From Verrucomicrobiota bacterium (lineage in GTDB: Bacteria; Verrucomicrobiota; Verrucomicrobiia; CAIQCK01): a stretch of DNA of 64,000 bases. The notes below the pieces were generated by a model. That model did no database searches, was not told the DNA's origin, and saw only the letters and a program-made list of their open reading frames with translations. Of the stretch, positions 54,139 through 62,399 are shown in pieces (position 1 is the stretch's first letter; every line of letters starts with the position of its first letter). Location: contig JACRJX010000015.1 of the NCBI GenBank assembly GCA_016235595.1, positions 1 to 64,000 of the forward strand, written 5' to 3'. Both the position numbers and the translations under genes were made by a program.

Positions 54139-56094
54139 CTATGGAACTCTAACCACCTTCCATCCGTTTACGCCCAACGCGCCGATTTGAGCGTCATTGA
54201 TATGATCAGCAAAGATCGCCAGGCACAACAAATGGCTGGGACGGCTCATCCCGACGAATACCCTTTTACAGTGCCTTCGCGCCGCATCCCTCATTTGACT
54301 GCCGTGCTGCACCGCCGTCAATACGGGCAGAAGCTCTTTGAGATCGTGCTGTCTCGCGAACGTCTCAACAACGAGCGTCGCCGCGTGAGTTTCGCCCTTA
54401 ACCCCGTGGATTGAATCGAAGCGAATTGGTAGCGAAACATTGCCCGCGCGATGGAGATACATACCTTCGGTCTGGATCACCGGCTTCGTTCCGCTCACGG
54501 GCATTGCACCGCTACAATTCTCCCATGCGAGGAAGCTCAAGCTTTCTTCGGAGGGCTTTGTAATTTCGACAAGTGCCAAAAGCTTCTTCATGCAGTCAGC
54601 CCACTTGGGTTCATCTAGGGGGGCTGCTGGGTTGAGCAATTGCCATAGTAGTTTTTGAAACGCGACAAAATATCCGCTTACCATGAGAGCTTGATGCAGT
54701 GCTGTCTTAGTTCGTGGCGGAGTTACGGCGTCGTTGGTTTTGACGCGATGTAGGAGAGCCAACACACCCGACAACGCGAGGTTGTAAGGTTCAGCACCCG
54801 TCCCTGTTTCTGCCCACTGTTTCCGGGACTCTACGACGTAACCGAGAAAAGTATCAGGCGTCGCGGGCTTATTGGCCTTCGGCGAAACGTAAAAGTCTCC
54901 ATAGTCACCTAAAAATGTTGGAAAATTGTCTTTTGCGTGTTGCGCGGCGTTCACTCGATGGCCCACGGCACACACAGAGTGCTTTTGAAGGATTTCGGGA
55001 GGCACTGTTTTCAAAACTAAATCCCCGAACAACGGAACGATGCGCTTTACCGCAGCTCGGTCGAAAACGAAAACAGTGTGTTCGCAGTCCGGGGATTCTG
55101 GATTGCCTACAAGATCCTGTCGCTCGACCGCAGTGAGCCGACTGACCAAGGTTGCAATGGATTTACCAAAGCGGTGCGTCCCATTTAGTAATAGGGTATT
55201 CCTTCTGCCAAACAACGGTTGCTCGTCATCGGCGTCTGCATCAAAATCGAAAATGGCTTGGTTCTTGTCACCGAATCTTTGGAATATGCAACTGTCACTC
55301 CCAAATATCTTTTCAATCACGCTGTCTTGCATTCGGGACGTATCCTGAAGTTCATCAATGAACACCCACGGAAAACGACGCCGCAACGCCGGAGCAATAT
55401 ACGGGACTTTGAACAAACACGCTTCAGCAAACGCAAACATATCGTCGTATCGAAAATAGCCTTCGGCACGGAGTGACTGTTTCACGGCTATCAAAGCCTG
55501 GCCCGTTTCGGTCGATTCACCTGCAAAGCGCTTTGCCTTAACCATTGAGTGTGTCACTCCCATCTTCGCGCCATCGAGTCGAAGACTTCCGACGATTGAT
55601 TGCGCACGACCCTTATCTTGGTGGCAATAATTTAGAATCCAAAATCGCCCTTTTGGGGAATTCCTACAGAACATCATCCAAGCTCGCGCCTCAAATCGTT
55701 CGTTATCGATTGCGGTCACCTCAACACGTTCACGTCGCAAAAACGGAATTGCCAGAAACTGATCCACAAAGGTCTGAATCGTTCCGATAAAATGTGGATA
55801 GTGCAAAAGCCTTCGTAGTTCCGGTGTGCGGTTCAGCTTCTGTTCGATTTCCCGACGTGCAACGTTTGTGTGCGACAGGACACAAATACCGCGGTCGCGG
55901 CACGGCCACTTCTTGGCGAGGATTGCCAGCTTGGCAATCAATAACGTGGTCTTGCCGCTGCCCGGTCCAGCTTGCACGTCGCAACTCTTGGCTTCCTTGA
56001 GGACCGCAATCCGCTCTGCGTCATTGAGTCGAAGCTGAAGTTCTTTCTCAACAAGTTCAATGTCTGCTGTTGTAATTTCAATTCGCGTTGGCAT
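54139..56094 (-). CDS. gajB: GajB-like UvrD/Rep-family helicase
   Basis: The ATG at 56094 (MPTRIEI) gives 651 aa and overlaps the nuclease gene by 17 nt. Superfamily 1A helicase motifs are present in order: Walker A AGPGSGKT at 42-49, LSHTN (Ia), IDELQDTS at 246-253 (II), RFGDKNQAIFDFD (III), THRFG (IV), IHGVKGETHAATLV (V) and VGMSRPSHLL (VI). With an OLD-family nuclease next door this is the Gabija layout, in which GajB senses or processes DNA ends and works with GajA. It is longer than typical GajB (about 500 aa), mainly by a C-terminal half insertion around 400-520. Confidence 0.78.
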   Translation of the reverse strand: MPTRIEITTADIELVEKELQLRLNDAERIAVLKEAKSCDVQAGPGSGKTTLLIAKLAILAKKWPCRDRGICVLSHTNVARREIEQKLNRTPELRRLLHYPHFIGTIQTFVDQFLAIPFLRRERVEVTAIDNERFEARAWMMFCRNSPKGRFWILNYCHQDKGRAQSIVGSLRLDGAKMGVTHSMVKAKRFAGESTETGQALIAVKQSLRAEGYFRYDDMFAFAEACLFKVPYIAPALRRRFPWVFIDELQDTSRMQDSVIEKIFGSDSCIFQRFGDKNQAIFDFDADADDEQPLFGRRNTLLLNGTHRFGKSIATLVSRLTAVERQDLVGNPESPDCEHTVFVFDRAAVKRIVPLFGDLVLKTVPPEILQKHSVCAVGHRVNAAQHAKDNFPTFLGDYGDFYVSPKANKPATPDTFLGYVVESRKQWAETGTGAEPYNLALSGVLALLHRVKTNDAVTPPRTKTALHQALMVSGYFVAFQKLLWQLLNPAAPLDEPKWADCMKKLLALVEITKPSEESLSFLAWENCSGAMPVSGTKPVIQTEGMYLHRAGNVSLPIRFDSIHGVKGETHAATLVVETFARQHDLKELLPVLTAVQHGSQMRDAARRHCKRVFVGMSRPSHLLCLAIFADHINDAQIGALGVNGWKVVRVP

Positions 56095-58039
56095 TGGCTG
56101 GCGGTGGCGGCAGTGGTGCGGTGACGTATTCGATGGCAGCAAGAAGGTAAGCCGGAAGCTTGTTCCGCAGTTGTTCCGGTGTGGGGTTCTGGGTTTCCAA
56201 CAGCTCCGCGAGCACTTGAGCCGTCACTGCCTTCGACGCGTCTTCATCAAACAGTGGCTGAAAAACGCGGGCAGCGATAACGGCCGACGACGCATCCTGA
56301 CTTAGTTGTGCATATTCCGTCGAGGCTGCTTGGAAAATCTCGGCGCGCTCCGCATCGGTGAATGCACGGTCGGTGTTCTTGAGTTTCTTGGCAAAAGCAA
56401 TCGCCTGATGAAGTTCCAGACCTAAACCCGACAGGACCATATCATGTTCTAGAGTCCAACGCTCCGATACAAACGTCTTCACCACTCCACCGTCGTATTT
56501 CTGGAGCGACTGCATGTGTGCGACCACCTTGCCCGCCGCTTGCATCTCACTTTCATATTTGGGTAGATTCTCGTCCGCCTGCTTTTTGGTCTTGGGCACA
56601 TAATCCTTCGCTTCATCTGGCGGGATGTCGCGATCTGATATGCAGGCGACCTTGACAGGCGGTTCTTGTTTATCGGTCCTCTGGAAAATGCGTGCGTAGC
56701 GGAACAGCCCGCGACTTCCGACATTTACTATTGAGATGCCGTATTCAGTAAACGAACGACCGAGCAGCTTCGCCACGGTCGGCAACAGGATGTTCTCCGC
56801 GTCGCCTTCGACCAACACGACACCACGCGCAAAAAACAAATTCGCCTTGGTCGTATCGAGGAAGCGCCGAAGGAATCGGTAATCGCCCGCAGTCAGTTTG
56901 GTGTGCGTGTTGGCAAGCGGATAGGCCCGACCTTTGGCTACGTGCGTGACTTTCTCGATGTCGGCTTTAGACGAGAGGTTGGGGCTGTGGGTTGAAACGA
57001 GAACTTGAACGGGAGTTTCGCCCTTAGTCTTTTGCTCCAAGAATTCCATCAGCCGCAGTTGCAGTTGCGGATGCAGGTGCGCTTCGGGTTCTTCAATCAG
57101 CAGCAGAGGCAGTCCAGTTTCGGCCGATTCACTCAGCAGCAACAACTCGGCAGCCATGAATAGAAGATTATTGAATCCCAAGCCATGCTTCGTTCGATCG
57201 AGCATCGCGGCGTCCGGCGCGAGCCAGAGTTCGAGCTTTTCTAAAATACCTTTCAAGTCGGCACTTCGACCTATGGTGATTTCGCCAGTCAGTTTTTCCG
57301 AACCAACTGAAAGGTTGCTAAGATAATCCTTATTCAACTGCTCTTTTGCCCCAACGATAGCTGGACTTTCCTTAATCCAAGCTTCCGCGGTTGCCATGAT
57401 TCCACGCAGCGTGGGCGGTGGTTTTGGAGGTTCTCCAGCATTTGCTGCCGGGAGGTCGCTCGGTTTTTCTTGGCCGACGAGCTTCGGATGGTGCAAAAGC
57501 AATTGTGACAACCTCGACCCTTTGCCTGCTGACATCTCAGACTCGGCGTCCCGTAGCGGCTTGAGATACGTCAGGCGCAGGAAGTTACGAACATCGCCTT
57601 CAAACGTTCTTCCCTGTCCATCAGCGCCGGAACGATTTGTCACCTCAATCGTCGAAACGTCCACGCCACTCCGATTCTTTCGAGACACCCGATAAGCACG
57701 AAGCGTCAATTCGACCACGGGTTGTTTATCCTCGAACGAGAGCCATTCCAAAAACCGTGCGGCTTCGTCTTCCGTGAGATTCTCAAATCGGCAGTAGATG
57801 GATAAATCCGCCGCTGTGTTTCCGCCCGTCTTGTGAAAATCGTCCTCGTTAATTCTCAGATAATCTAGGCTCGATGTGCCAAGCACCAAGCGAAGCGAAT
57901 CCATAATAGCCGTCTTGCCAGAGTCGTTTTCGCCAACGAGCACGGTCAAACCCTTGGTGAACCGAAGGTCTAAGTTCTTATTATCGGCACGACTGCCGAA
58001 GATTCGGAAATTCTCAATTGCCAACTGAGCTAGGTGCAT
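56078..58039 (-). CDS. gajA: GajA-like OLD-family ATPase/TOPRIM endonuclease
   Basis: The 653-aa product has an ABC-type ATPase with Walker A GENDSGKT at 36-43, an LLLIEEPEAHLHPQ Walker B segment near 313-325 and VSTHSPNLSS. A TOPRIM nuclease domain follows with Glu411 in LVEGDAEN and Asp469/Asp471 in ISDRD. The order ATPase-TOPRIM with an adjacent UvrD-like helicase defines class 2 OLD nucleases, that is GajA of the Gabija anti-phage system, where nucleotide depletion releases a nicking activity on phage DNA. The frame is intact. The start has no clear ribosome-binding site, and AT-rich sequence (GAATTATATCC) lies just upstream. Confidence 0.82.
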   Translation of the reverse strand: MHLAQLAIENFRIFGSRADNKNLDLRFTKGLTVLVGENDSGKTAIMDSLRLVLGTSSLDYLRINEDDFHKTGGNTAADLSIYCRFENLTEDEAARFLEWLSFEDKQPVVELTLRAYRVSRKNRSGVDVSTIEVTNRSGADGQGRTFEGDVRNFLRLTYLKPLRDAESEMSAGKGSRLSQLLLHHPKLVGQEKPSDLPAANAGEPPKPPPTLRGIMATAEAWIKESPAIVGAKEQLNKDYLSNLSVGSEKLTGEITIGRSADLKGILEKLELWLAPDAAMLDRTKHGLGFNNLLFMAAELLLLSESAETGLPLLLIEEPEAHLHPQLQLRLMEFLEQKTKGETPVQVLVSTHSPNLSSKADIEKVTHVAKGRAYPLANTHTKLTAGDYRFLRRFLDTTKANLFFARGVVLVEGDAENILLPTVAKLLGRSFTEYGISIVNVGSRGLFRYARIFQRTDKQEPPVKVACISDRDIPPDEAKDYVPKTKKQADENLPKYESEMQAAGKVVAHMQSLQKYDGGVVKTFVSERWTLEHDMVLSGLGLELHQAIAFAKKLKNTDRAFTDAERAEIFQAASTEYAQLSQDASSAVIAARVFQPLFDEDASKAVTAQVLAELLETQNPTPEQLRNKLPAYLLAAIEYVTAPLPPPPANANAN

Positions 58040-58337
58040 GATGGATATAATTCAAGAGTTGTGTGCAACTGGTGTAGGGACTCTGGTGAACCGCGTTGTC
58101 GGTGCGCGGCAGCCTAAACGGGAAGCGGCGGGTCGACCCGATGGAGTCTTTCAACTCCTTTTTGTCCACGGCGTTGACGTTGAACGTTAGGTTGACGAGG
58201 TCGAAGTCAAAGCGGCCTGTGGCGTCGTGCGGGTTGCCGTAGTAGCTGTTGATGTTGCCGTCGCTAAAGCCGACCAACCACGGGCGGGCATCTTCCAGAT
58301 AGACCTGTCGAAACGACTCCTTGATCTCCGAGAACAT
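58014..58337 (-). pseudogene. Probable DndC N-terminal remnant
   Basis: The frame encodes 107 residues. The first 25 (MFSEIKESFRQ-VYLEDARPWLVGFS) closely resemble the start of DndC, the PAPS-reductase-like protein of DNA phosphorothioation, up to the point where the PP-loop Ser-Gly-Gly-Lys-Asp-Ser should begin. There the frame instead reads SDGNINSYYG and continues into sequence I cannot place (RFDFDLVNLTF). The end overlaps the gajA start by 26 nt. No other dnd gene is present. I read it as a truncated, rearranged relic; a chance resemblance cannot be excluded without alignment. Confidence 0.4.
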
Positions 58338-58726
58338 CGTGGCCCGAGTCTATGGCGGCGAGCGGAACGCGGCAAGCGGGAAGCGGTAGTAAGCAGCGGC
58401 GGTTGTTTCCCTAATTCGAGAGTGTCGCCTGCCTATTCTGCATCACGAAAGCCCATGCTCTTTATTCACTCGCCACAGCAAGCGGGCCAATCGTTGATCG
58501 GGTACACTGTTCGCTGGCCACCCCTCGGCAGAGATGACGTCTCAATTATGCCAGGTGTCATGTCACGAACGAATTCACAACTGTGGGGAGAATTTTATCC
58601 GCTGTCCTGACAGGTCCTGCCGAATTCGATGACGTGCATGCCCTGTGCAGAACGGTTGCAGACCGCCTTCGGCGCCTCTTAAAGCCTTCCAACGCCTTCC
58701 ACCTTCCACTTTTTCGTTCGCGGAAA
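58338..58726. other. Gap without a recognised gene
   Basis: Between the DndC-like relic and the right-edge repeat I see no coding sequence with family features. Short frames on the minus strand between 58575 and 58820 read through repeat-like DNA rather than a gene. Confidence 0.5.
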
Positions 58727-58836
58727 ACTTGTCCACTTTTCCTGACAGGTGTGTCAAATCCCGCACGAAAAGGTGGAAGCCCGTTTTGACATTTGCCGAC
58801 GAAAAGTGGACATGTCCCAAAACAGGGACAAGTATT
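58727..58836. repeat. Island-edge repeat, right copies (inverted pair)
   Basis: Plus strand 58727-58759 contains ACTTGTCCACTTTTCC and TGTGTCAAAT. Minus strand 58836-58783 contains AATACTTGTCC, CATGTCCACTTTTCGTC and AAATGTCAAAAC. The second set matches the left-edge stretch at 27948-27980. The two right copies face each other and so form a loose inverted repeat between the accessory block and tRNA-Arg. Confidence 0.55.
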
Positions 58837-58887
58837 GCCTTTGACTTCCAACCGTTCTCGCTGTTGTAACCCCCTCAGTTATGACCA

Positions 58888-58930
58888 TTTCGCACTAATT
58901 CGCACTAATTCGTAGTATTTCGCACTATTG
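58888..58930. repeat. Short tandem repeat next to tRNA-Arg
   Basis: TTCGCACTAA occurs twice in a row and a third, near-identical TTCGCACTAT follows after CGTAGTA. It lies 40 nt beyond the 3' end of the tRNA gene. Confidence 0.6.
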
Positions 58931-58969
58931 GACAACTTCTTCGCGAACCTACAGTTCTCTGAAGAAAAG

Positions 58970-59046
58970 TGGTGCGCCCGGAAGGACTTGAACCTTCGAC
59001 CCTCTGATCCGTAGTCAGATGCTCTAATCCACTGAGCTACGGGCGC
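58970..59046 (-). tRNA. tRNA-Arg(ACG)
   Basis: The minus strand folds into a full cloverleaf of 77 nt. The acceptor stem is GCGCCCG/CGGGCGC, with TAGCTCAGTGG in the D arm and an anticodon stem TCTGA/TCAGA around loop CTACGGA, giving anticodon ACG. The T arm is GAAGG-TTCAAGT-CCTTC, followed by discriminator A and an encoded CCA. It reads arginine CGU (and CGC/CGA after A34 deamination). Its 3' end faces the defence block, a classic site for island integration. Confidence 0.95.
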
Positions 59047-59062
59047 GCCCAAAGCGGGCCAG

Positions 59063-59090
59063 ACAATAGCAGGACGGCCCGGCATTTCAA
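59063..59090 (-). promoter_or_regulatory. Promoter of tRNA-Arg
   Basis: On the minus strand TTGAAA (59090-59085) and TATTGT (59068-59063) are 16 nt apart; transcription would begin about ten bases before the mature tRNA. The remaining sequence to 59228 contains imperfect GGCAGCGGCTGT repeats but no gene. Confidence 0.6.
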
Positions 59091-59228
59091 CGGGGAATTT
59101 CGACTCTTAATTCTGACACCGAATCCGACTGTTACCGCTGAGACTGCCGGTGGCAGCGGCTGTGGCAGCGGCTGTTGTTGAACCGGCTGGAGGTGTCGGC
59201 TACACTGCCGTGACTCAGAGGAGCATTG

Positions 59229-59978
59229 ATGGCGGAAACCGACGACAATCTGACTGCCGACGCCGGCAAGGAGCGCGAGGAAATTGCGAGAATCGAGCGC
59301 AGTGCCTTCCGGAAGGCTGGGATTCTCTTTGCCGTGCTGGTGGGGTTGTTGCTGCTGACTTCACTGCCACCGGTTCGGCATTCCATTGCTGAGAACCTGC
59401 CTGTTCTCAAGCAGTCCATCCAGGGTTGTGGTCACTGGGCGCCGGTTGTCTTCATCCTGATCGTCGCGGTGTTGGTCGCCGCGGGGGTCTCGCGCCTGGT
59501 CTTTCACTTTATCGGCGGAGCGTTGTTCGCCTTCTGGGGCGGCATGGTCTGGACCTGTATCGGAACCATGATCGGCTACAGCGCCGTGTTCTTCGCGGTG
59601 CGGCAGTTGGGATTGCGCGATTCTCTACTGCGCAAGCATCCCACATGGCAGAAGCTCGCCGCCAAGCTCAAACACAACACCGTTCCCGCCGTCATCCTCT
59701 TCCGCCAACTGCCGCTACCCGGCATTGTGACCAACACCGTCCTTGCGCTTTCGCCCATCCGTCGCCGCGAGTTCTTTCTTGGCACCATCATCGGGCTGAT
59801 TCCCGAAGCCGTGCCAACGACGTTGATTGGCGCCGGTCTTCGCAAAGAACATCTTGGCTTGACTGCCGCTTACCTGTTCGGCGCGGTCGCGCTCTTTATC
59901 GTGGTCTGGATTGTTTGGGGCATCTACACCCGTCGCGCCGCGGCCAAGGAAGGAATGCTGGACCAAGACGCAAAATGA
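59229..59978 (+). CDS. VTT-domain (TVP38/TMEM64, DedA-like) membrane protein
   Basis: The ATG at 59229 follows GAGGAG; a TTG just before it could add one residue. The 249-aa product has a charged N-terminus, a helix at about 33-50, and a VTT core with [37 protein letters not shown] and [49 protein letters not shown]. That is the reentrant-loop signature shared by TVP38 and DedA proteins. These act in lipid scrambling or envelope homeostasis. It overlaps the fucosidase gene by 4 nt (ATGA at 59975), so the two are coupled, although a functional link is not obvious. Confidence 0.85.
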   Translation: MAETDDNLTADAGKEREEIARIERSAFRKAGILFAVLVGLLLLTSLPPVRHSIAENLPVLKQSIQGCGHWAPVVFILIVAVLVAAGVSRLVFHFIGGALFAFWGGMVWTCIGTMIGYSAVFFAVRQLGLRDSLLRKHPTWQKLAAKLKHNTVPAVILFRQLPLPGIVTNTVLALSPIRRREFFLGTIIGLIPEAVPTTLIGAGLRKEHLGLTAAYLFGAVALFIVVWIVWGIYTRRAAAKEGMLDQDAK

Positions 59979-62332
59979 AAACCAAACAGCATGCCGCGAT
60001 TGCCGCGTTGGGAATCATGGCGGTCGCCGCTGCGGCTCAGGTCGCGCCGGACGCGCCGCTCTGTCTGTGGTATCGCCAGCCAGCGGCGAAATGGGAAGAG
60101 GCTCTGCCAGTCGGCAATGGCCACATCGGCGCGATGGTTTTCGGCCGCGTGCCGGTCGAGCATATTCAGTTCAACGAACACACCATCTGGACCGGCCAGC
60201 CGCATTCCTATGCTCACAAAGGCGCGGTGAAGGCATTGCCGGAAATGCGGCGGTTGTTGTTCGAGGGCCGCGCGCTCGAACTTCAGGGCGAGAACAAAGC
60301 CGCCCGTGCCAAGCAGAAGGAAGCCGAAGACCTCGCGATGAAAGAGTTTATGAGCGAGCCGCTGCGCCAGAAGGCATATCAGCCGTGCGGCGACCTCTGG
60401 ATTGAGTTCGACGGCCACGACAAGGCCACCGACTACCGCCGCTGGCTCGACCTCGACAAGGCGATGGCAGTGACGGAATACAAGTGCGGCGATGTCACGT
60501 TCCGGCGCGTGGTCTTCGCCTCGTATCCCGACCGCGCGCTCTACGTGGGGCTGGAAGCCGACAAGGAGGGCAAACTCAACTGCGTCGTTCGGCTCAACAG
60601 CCCGCACGAGAAGGCCCAGGTCACCGTCGAGGGCCGGACGCTCGTTTTGCGCGGAGAGGTTGAGCCGGGCGGCATTCACTTTGAAAGCCGCGCCGATGTC
60701 GGCGGCAGCACTATCGCCGTCGAAGGAAACGCGTTGCGCGTCACCGGAGCCACCAGATTCATCATCCGCGTCATTACTGCGACGAACTTCAAGTGTTACC
60801 GCGACCTTTCCGACGATCCGGCGGTGCGTTGCGCGGCGCTGCTGAAGAAGTCCGCGGACAAATCATGGGAGCAGTTAGTGACAACGCATGTCGCCGACCA
60901 TCAATCGCTATTTGGCCGCGTGAGCCTCGACCTTGGCCGCACGTCCGCCGCGAAGAACCCGACCGACCAGCGTATCAAGGAGTTCGCCACCGGCAACGAC
61001 CCGGACCTCGCCGCACTCGCGTTCCAATACGGCCGCTACCTGCTCATCGGTTCCAGCCGCGCGGGCGGCCAGCCGGCTAACCTTCAGGGCATCTGGAACG
61101 ACAAGCTGAAGCCGCCTTGGGACAGCAAATACACCTGCAACATCAACACCGAGATGAACTACTGGCCCGCCGAGGTGGGCGCGCTGGGCGAATGCCACGA
61201 GGCGCTCTTCGCCGCGCTCGCCGACCTTGCGGAGACGGGCCGCGTCGTTGCGAAGGAGCACTACGGCGCAAGCGGCTGGGTGGTGCATCACAATTTCGAC
61301 CTCTGGCGCGGCGCGGCACCGATCAACGCCGCGAACCACGGCATCTGGGTCACCGGCAGCGGCTGGATGGCGCTGCACCTTTGGGAACACTTCCTCTTCA
61401 CGCAAGACCGCCAGTTCCTGAAGAAGACGGCCTTCCCGCTGATGAAAGGGGCCGCGCAGTTTTACGCCGACTATCTCGTCGAGGACCCGCAAACCAAATG
61501 GCTCGTCAGCGGCCCATCGAACTCGCCAGAACAAGGCGGCCTCGTCATGGGGCCGACGATGGACCACCAGATCATTCGCTCGCTCTTCGGCGCGTGCATC
61601 GAAGCGGCGAAGGTGCTCGGCACGGACGCGAAGTTCGCCGCCAAGCTCCAAGAACTGCGCCAGCGCATCGCGCCAAACCAAGTCGGCCAGCACGGCCAGT
61701 TGCAGGAATGGCTCGAAGACAAGGACGATCCCAAGAACCAACACCGGCACGTCTCGCACCTCTGGGGCGTTTACCCCGGCAACGACATCACCTGGCACAA
61801 CAAGAAGTTCCTCGACGCCGCGCGCCAGTCGCTCATTCACCGTGGCGACGCCGCGACCGGTTGGAGCATGGGCTGGAAGGTGAACCTCTGGGCGCGTTTT
61901 CTTGACGGCGACCATGCGCTATTGATCCTGCGCAACCTCCTCCAGCCCGTCGGTAATCTGAAGGGGCGATGGGGCGGAGGCATGTATCCGAACCTCTTCG
62001 ACGCCTGCCCGCCATTCCAGATTGACGGCAACTTCGGCGCGTCGGCCGGCGTCGCCGAGATGCTGCTGCAAAGCCACATTCGCAATCCCGCCGGCACGTT
62101 CCTCATCCATCTGTTGCCCGCGTTGCCGAAGGCGTGGCCCGCCGGCAGCGTCAAGGGCCTGCGCGCCCGCGGCGGCTTCGAGGTGGACCTCGCGTGGCAG
62201 GACGGCAAGCTCACCACCGCCACGATCCACAGCATCAGCGGCACCGCGTGCAAGGCGCGATACGGCGAGAAGGTGGTTGATCTGAACCTGAAGCCGGGAC
62301 AGTCGCGCCAGTTCGATGCCAGCCTTCAGTAA
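59975..62332 (+). CDS. GH95 alpha-L-fucosidase-type glycoside hydrolase, exported
   Basis: The gene starts at the ATG at 59975; the longer frame from 59426 is out of phase inside the VTT gene. The 785-aa product has a short signal peptide (about 1-21, ending AAAAQ). The GH95 N-terminal super-sandwich begins [29 protein letters not shown] and [15 protein letters not shown]. The (alpha/alpha)6 catalytic domain contains [46 protein letters not shown] and [20 protein letters not shown], which carry the catalytic Asn/Asp/Glu residues of the family. It releases fucose (or galactose in some members) from glycans. Length and domain order are normal. Confidence 0.92.
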   Translation: MKTKQHAAIAALGIMAVAAAAQVAPDAPLCLWYRQPAAKWEEALPVGNGHIGAMVFGRVPVEHIQFNEHTIWTGQPHSYAHKGAVKALPEMRRLLFEGRALELQGENKAARAKQKEAEDLAMKEFMSEPLRQKAYQPCGDLWIEFDGHDKATDYRRWLDLDKAMAVTEYKCGDVTFRRVVFASYPDRALYVGLEADKEGKLNCVVRLNSPHEKAQVTVEGRTLVLRGEVEPGGIHFESRADVGGSTIAVEGNALRVTGATRFIIRVITATNFKCYRDLSDDPAVRCAALLKKSADKSWEQLVTTHVADHQSLFGRVSLDLGRTSAAKNPTDQRIKEFATGNDPDLAALAFQYGRYLLIGSSRAGGQPANLQGIWNDKLKPPWDSKYTCNINTEMNYWPAEVGALGECHEALFAALADLAETGRVVAKEHYGASGWVVHHNFDLWRGAAPINAANHGIWVTGSGWMALHLWEHFLFTQDRQFLKKTAFPLMKGAAQFYADYLVEDPQTKWLVSGPSNSPEQGGLVMGPTMDHQIIRSLFGACIEAAKVLGTDAKFAAKLQELRQRIAPNQVGQHGQLQEWLEDKDDPKNQHRHVSHLWGVYPGNDITWHNKKFLDAARQSLIHRGDAATGWSMGWKVNLWARFLDGDHALLILRNLLQPVGNLKGRWGGGMYPNLFDACPPFQIDGNFGASAGVAEMLLQSHIRNPAGTFLIHLLPALPKAWPAGSVKGLRARGGFEVDLAWQDGKLTTATIHSISGTACKARYGEKVVDLNLKPGQSRQFDASLQ

Positions 62333-62399
62333 CGCGTGCCGGAAAAGAATGTGATTTTCCCCAGCCGCTTGTTTAACTTGCGCCGTGAGAAAACTGGCC

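Noticed and set aside
58575..58820. Minus-strand frame next to tRNA-Arg
   Set aside because: Lies mainly in the edge repeat region; the apparent protein is better explained as read-through of repeat DNA.
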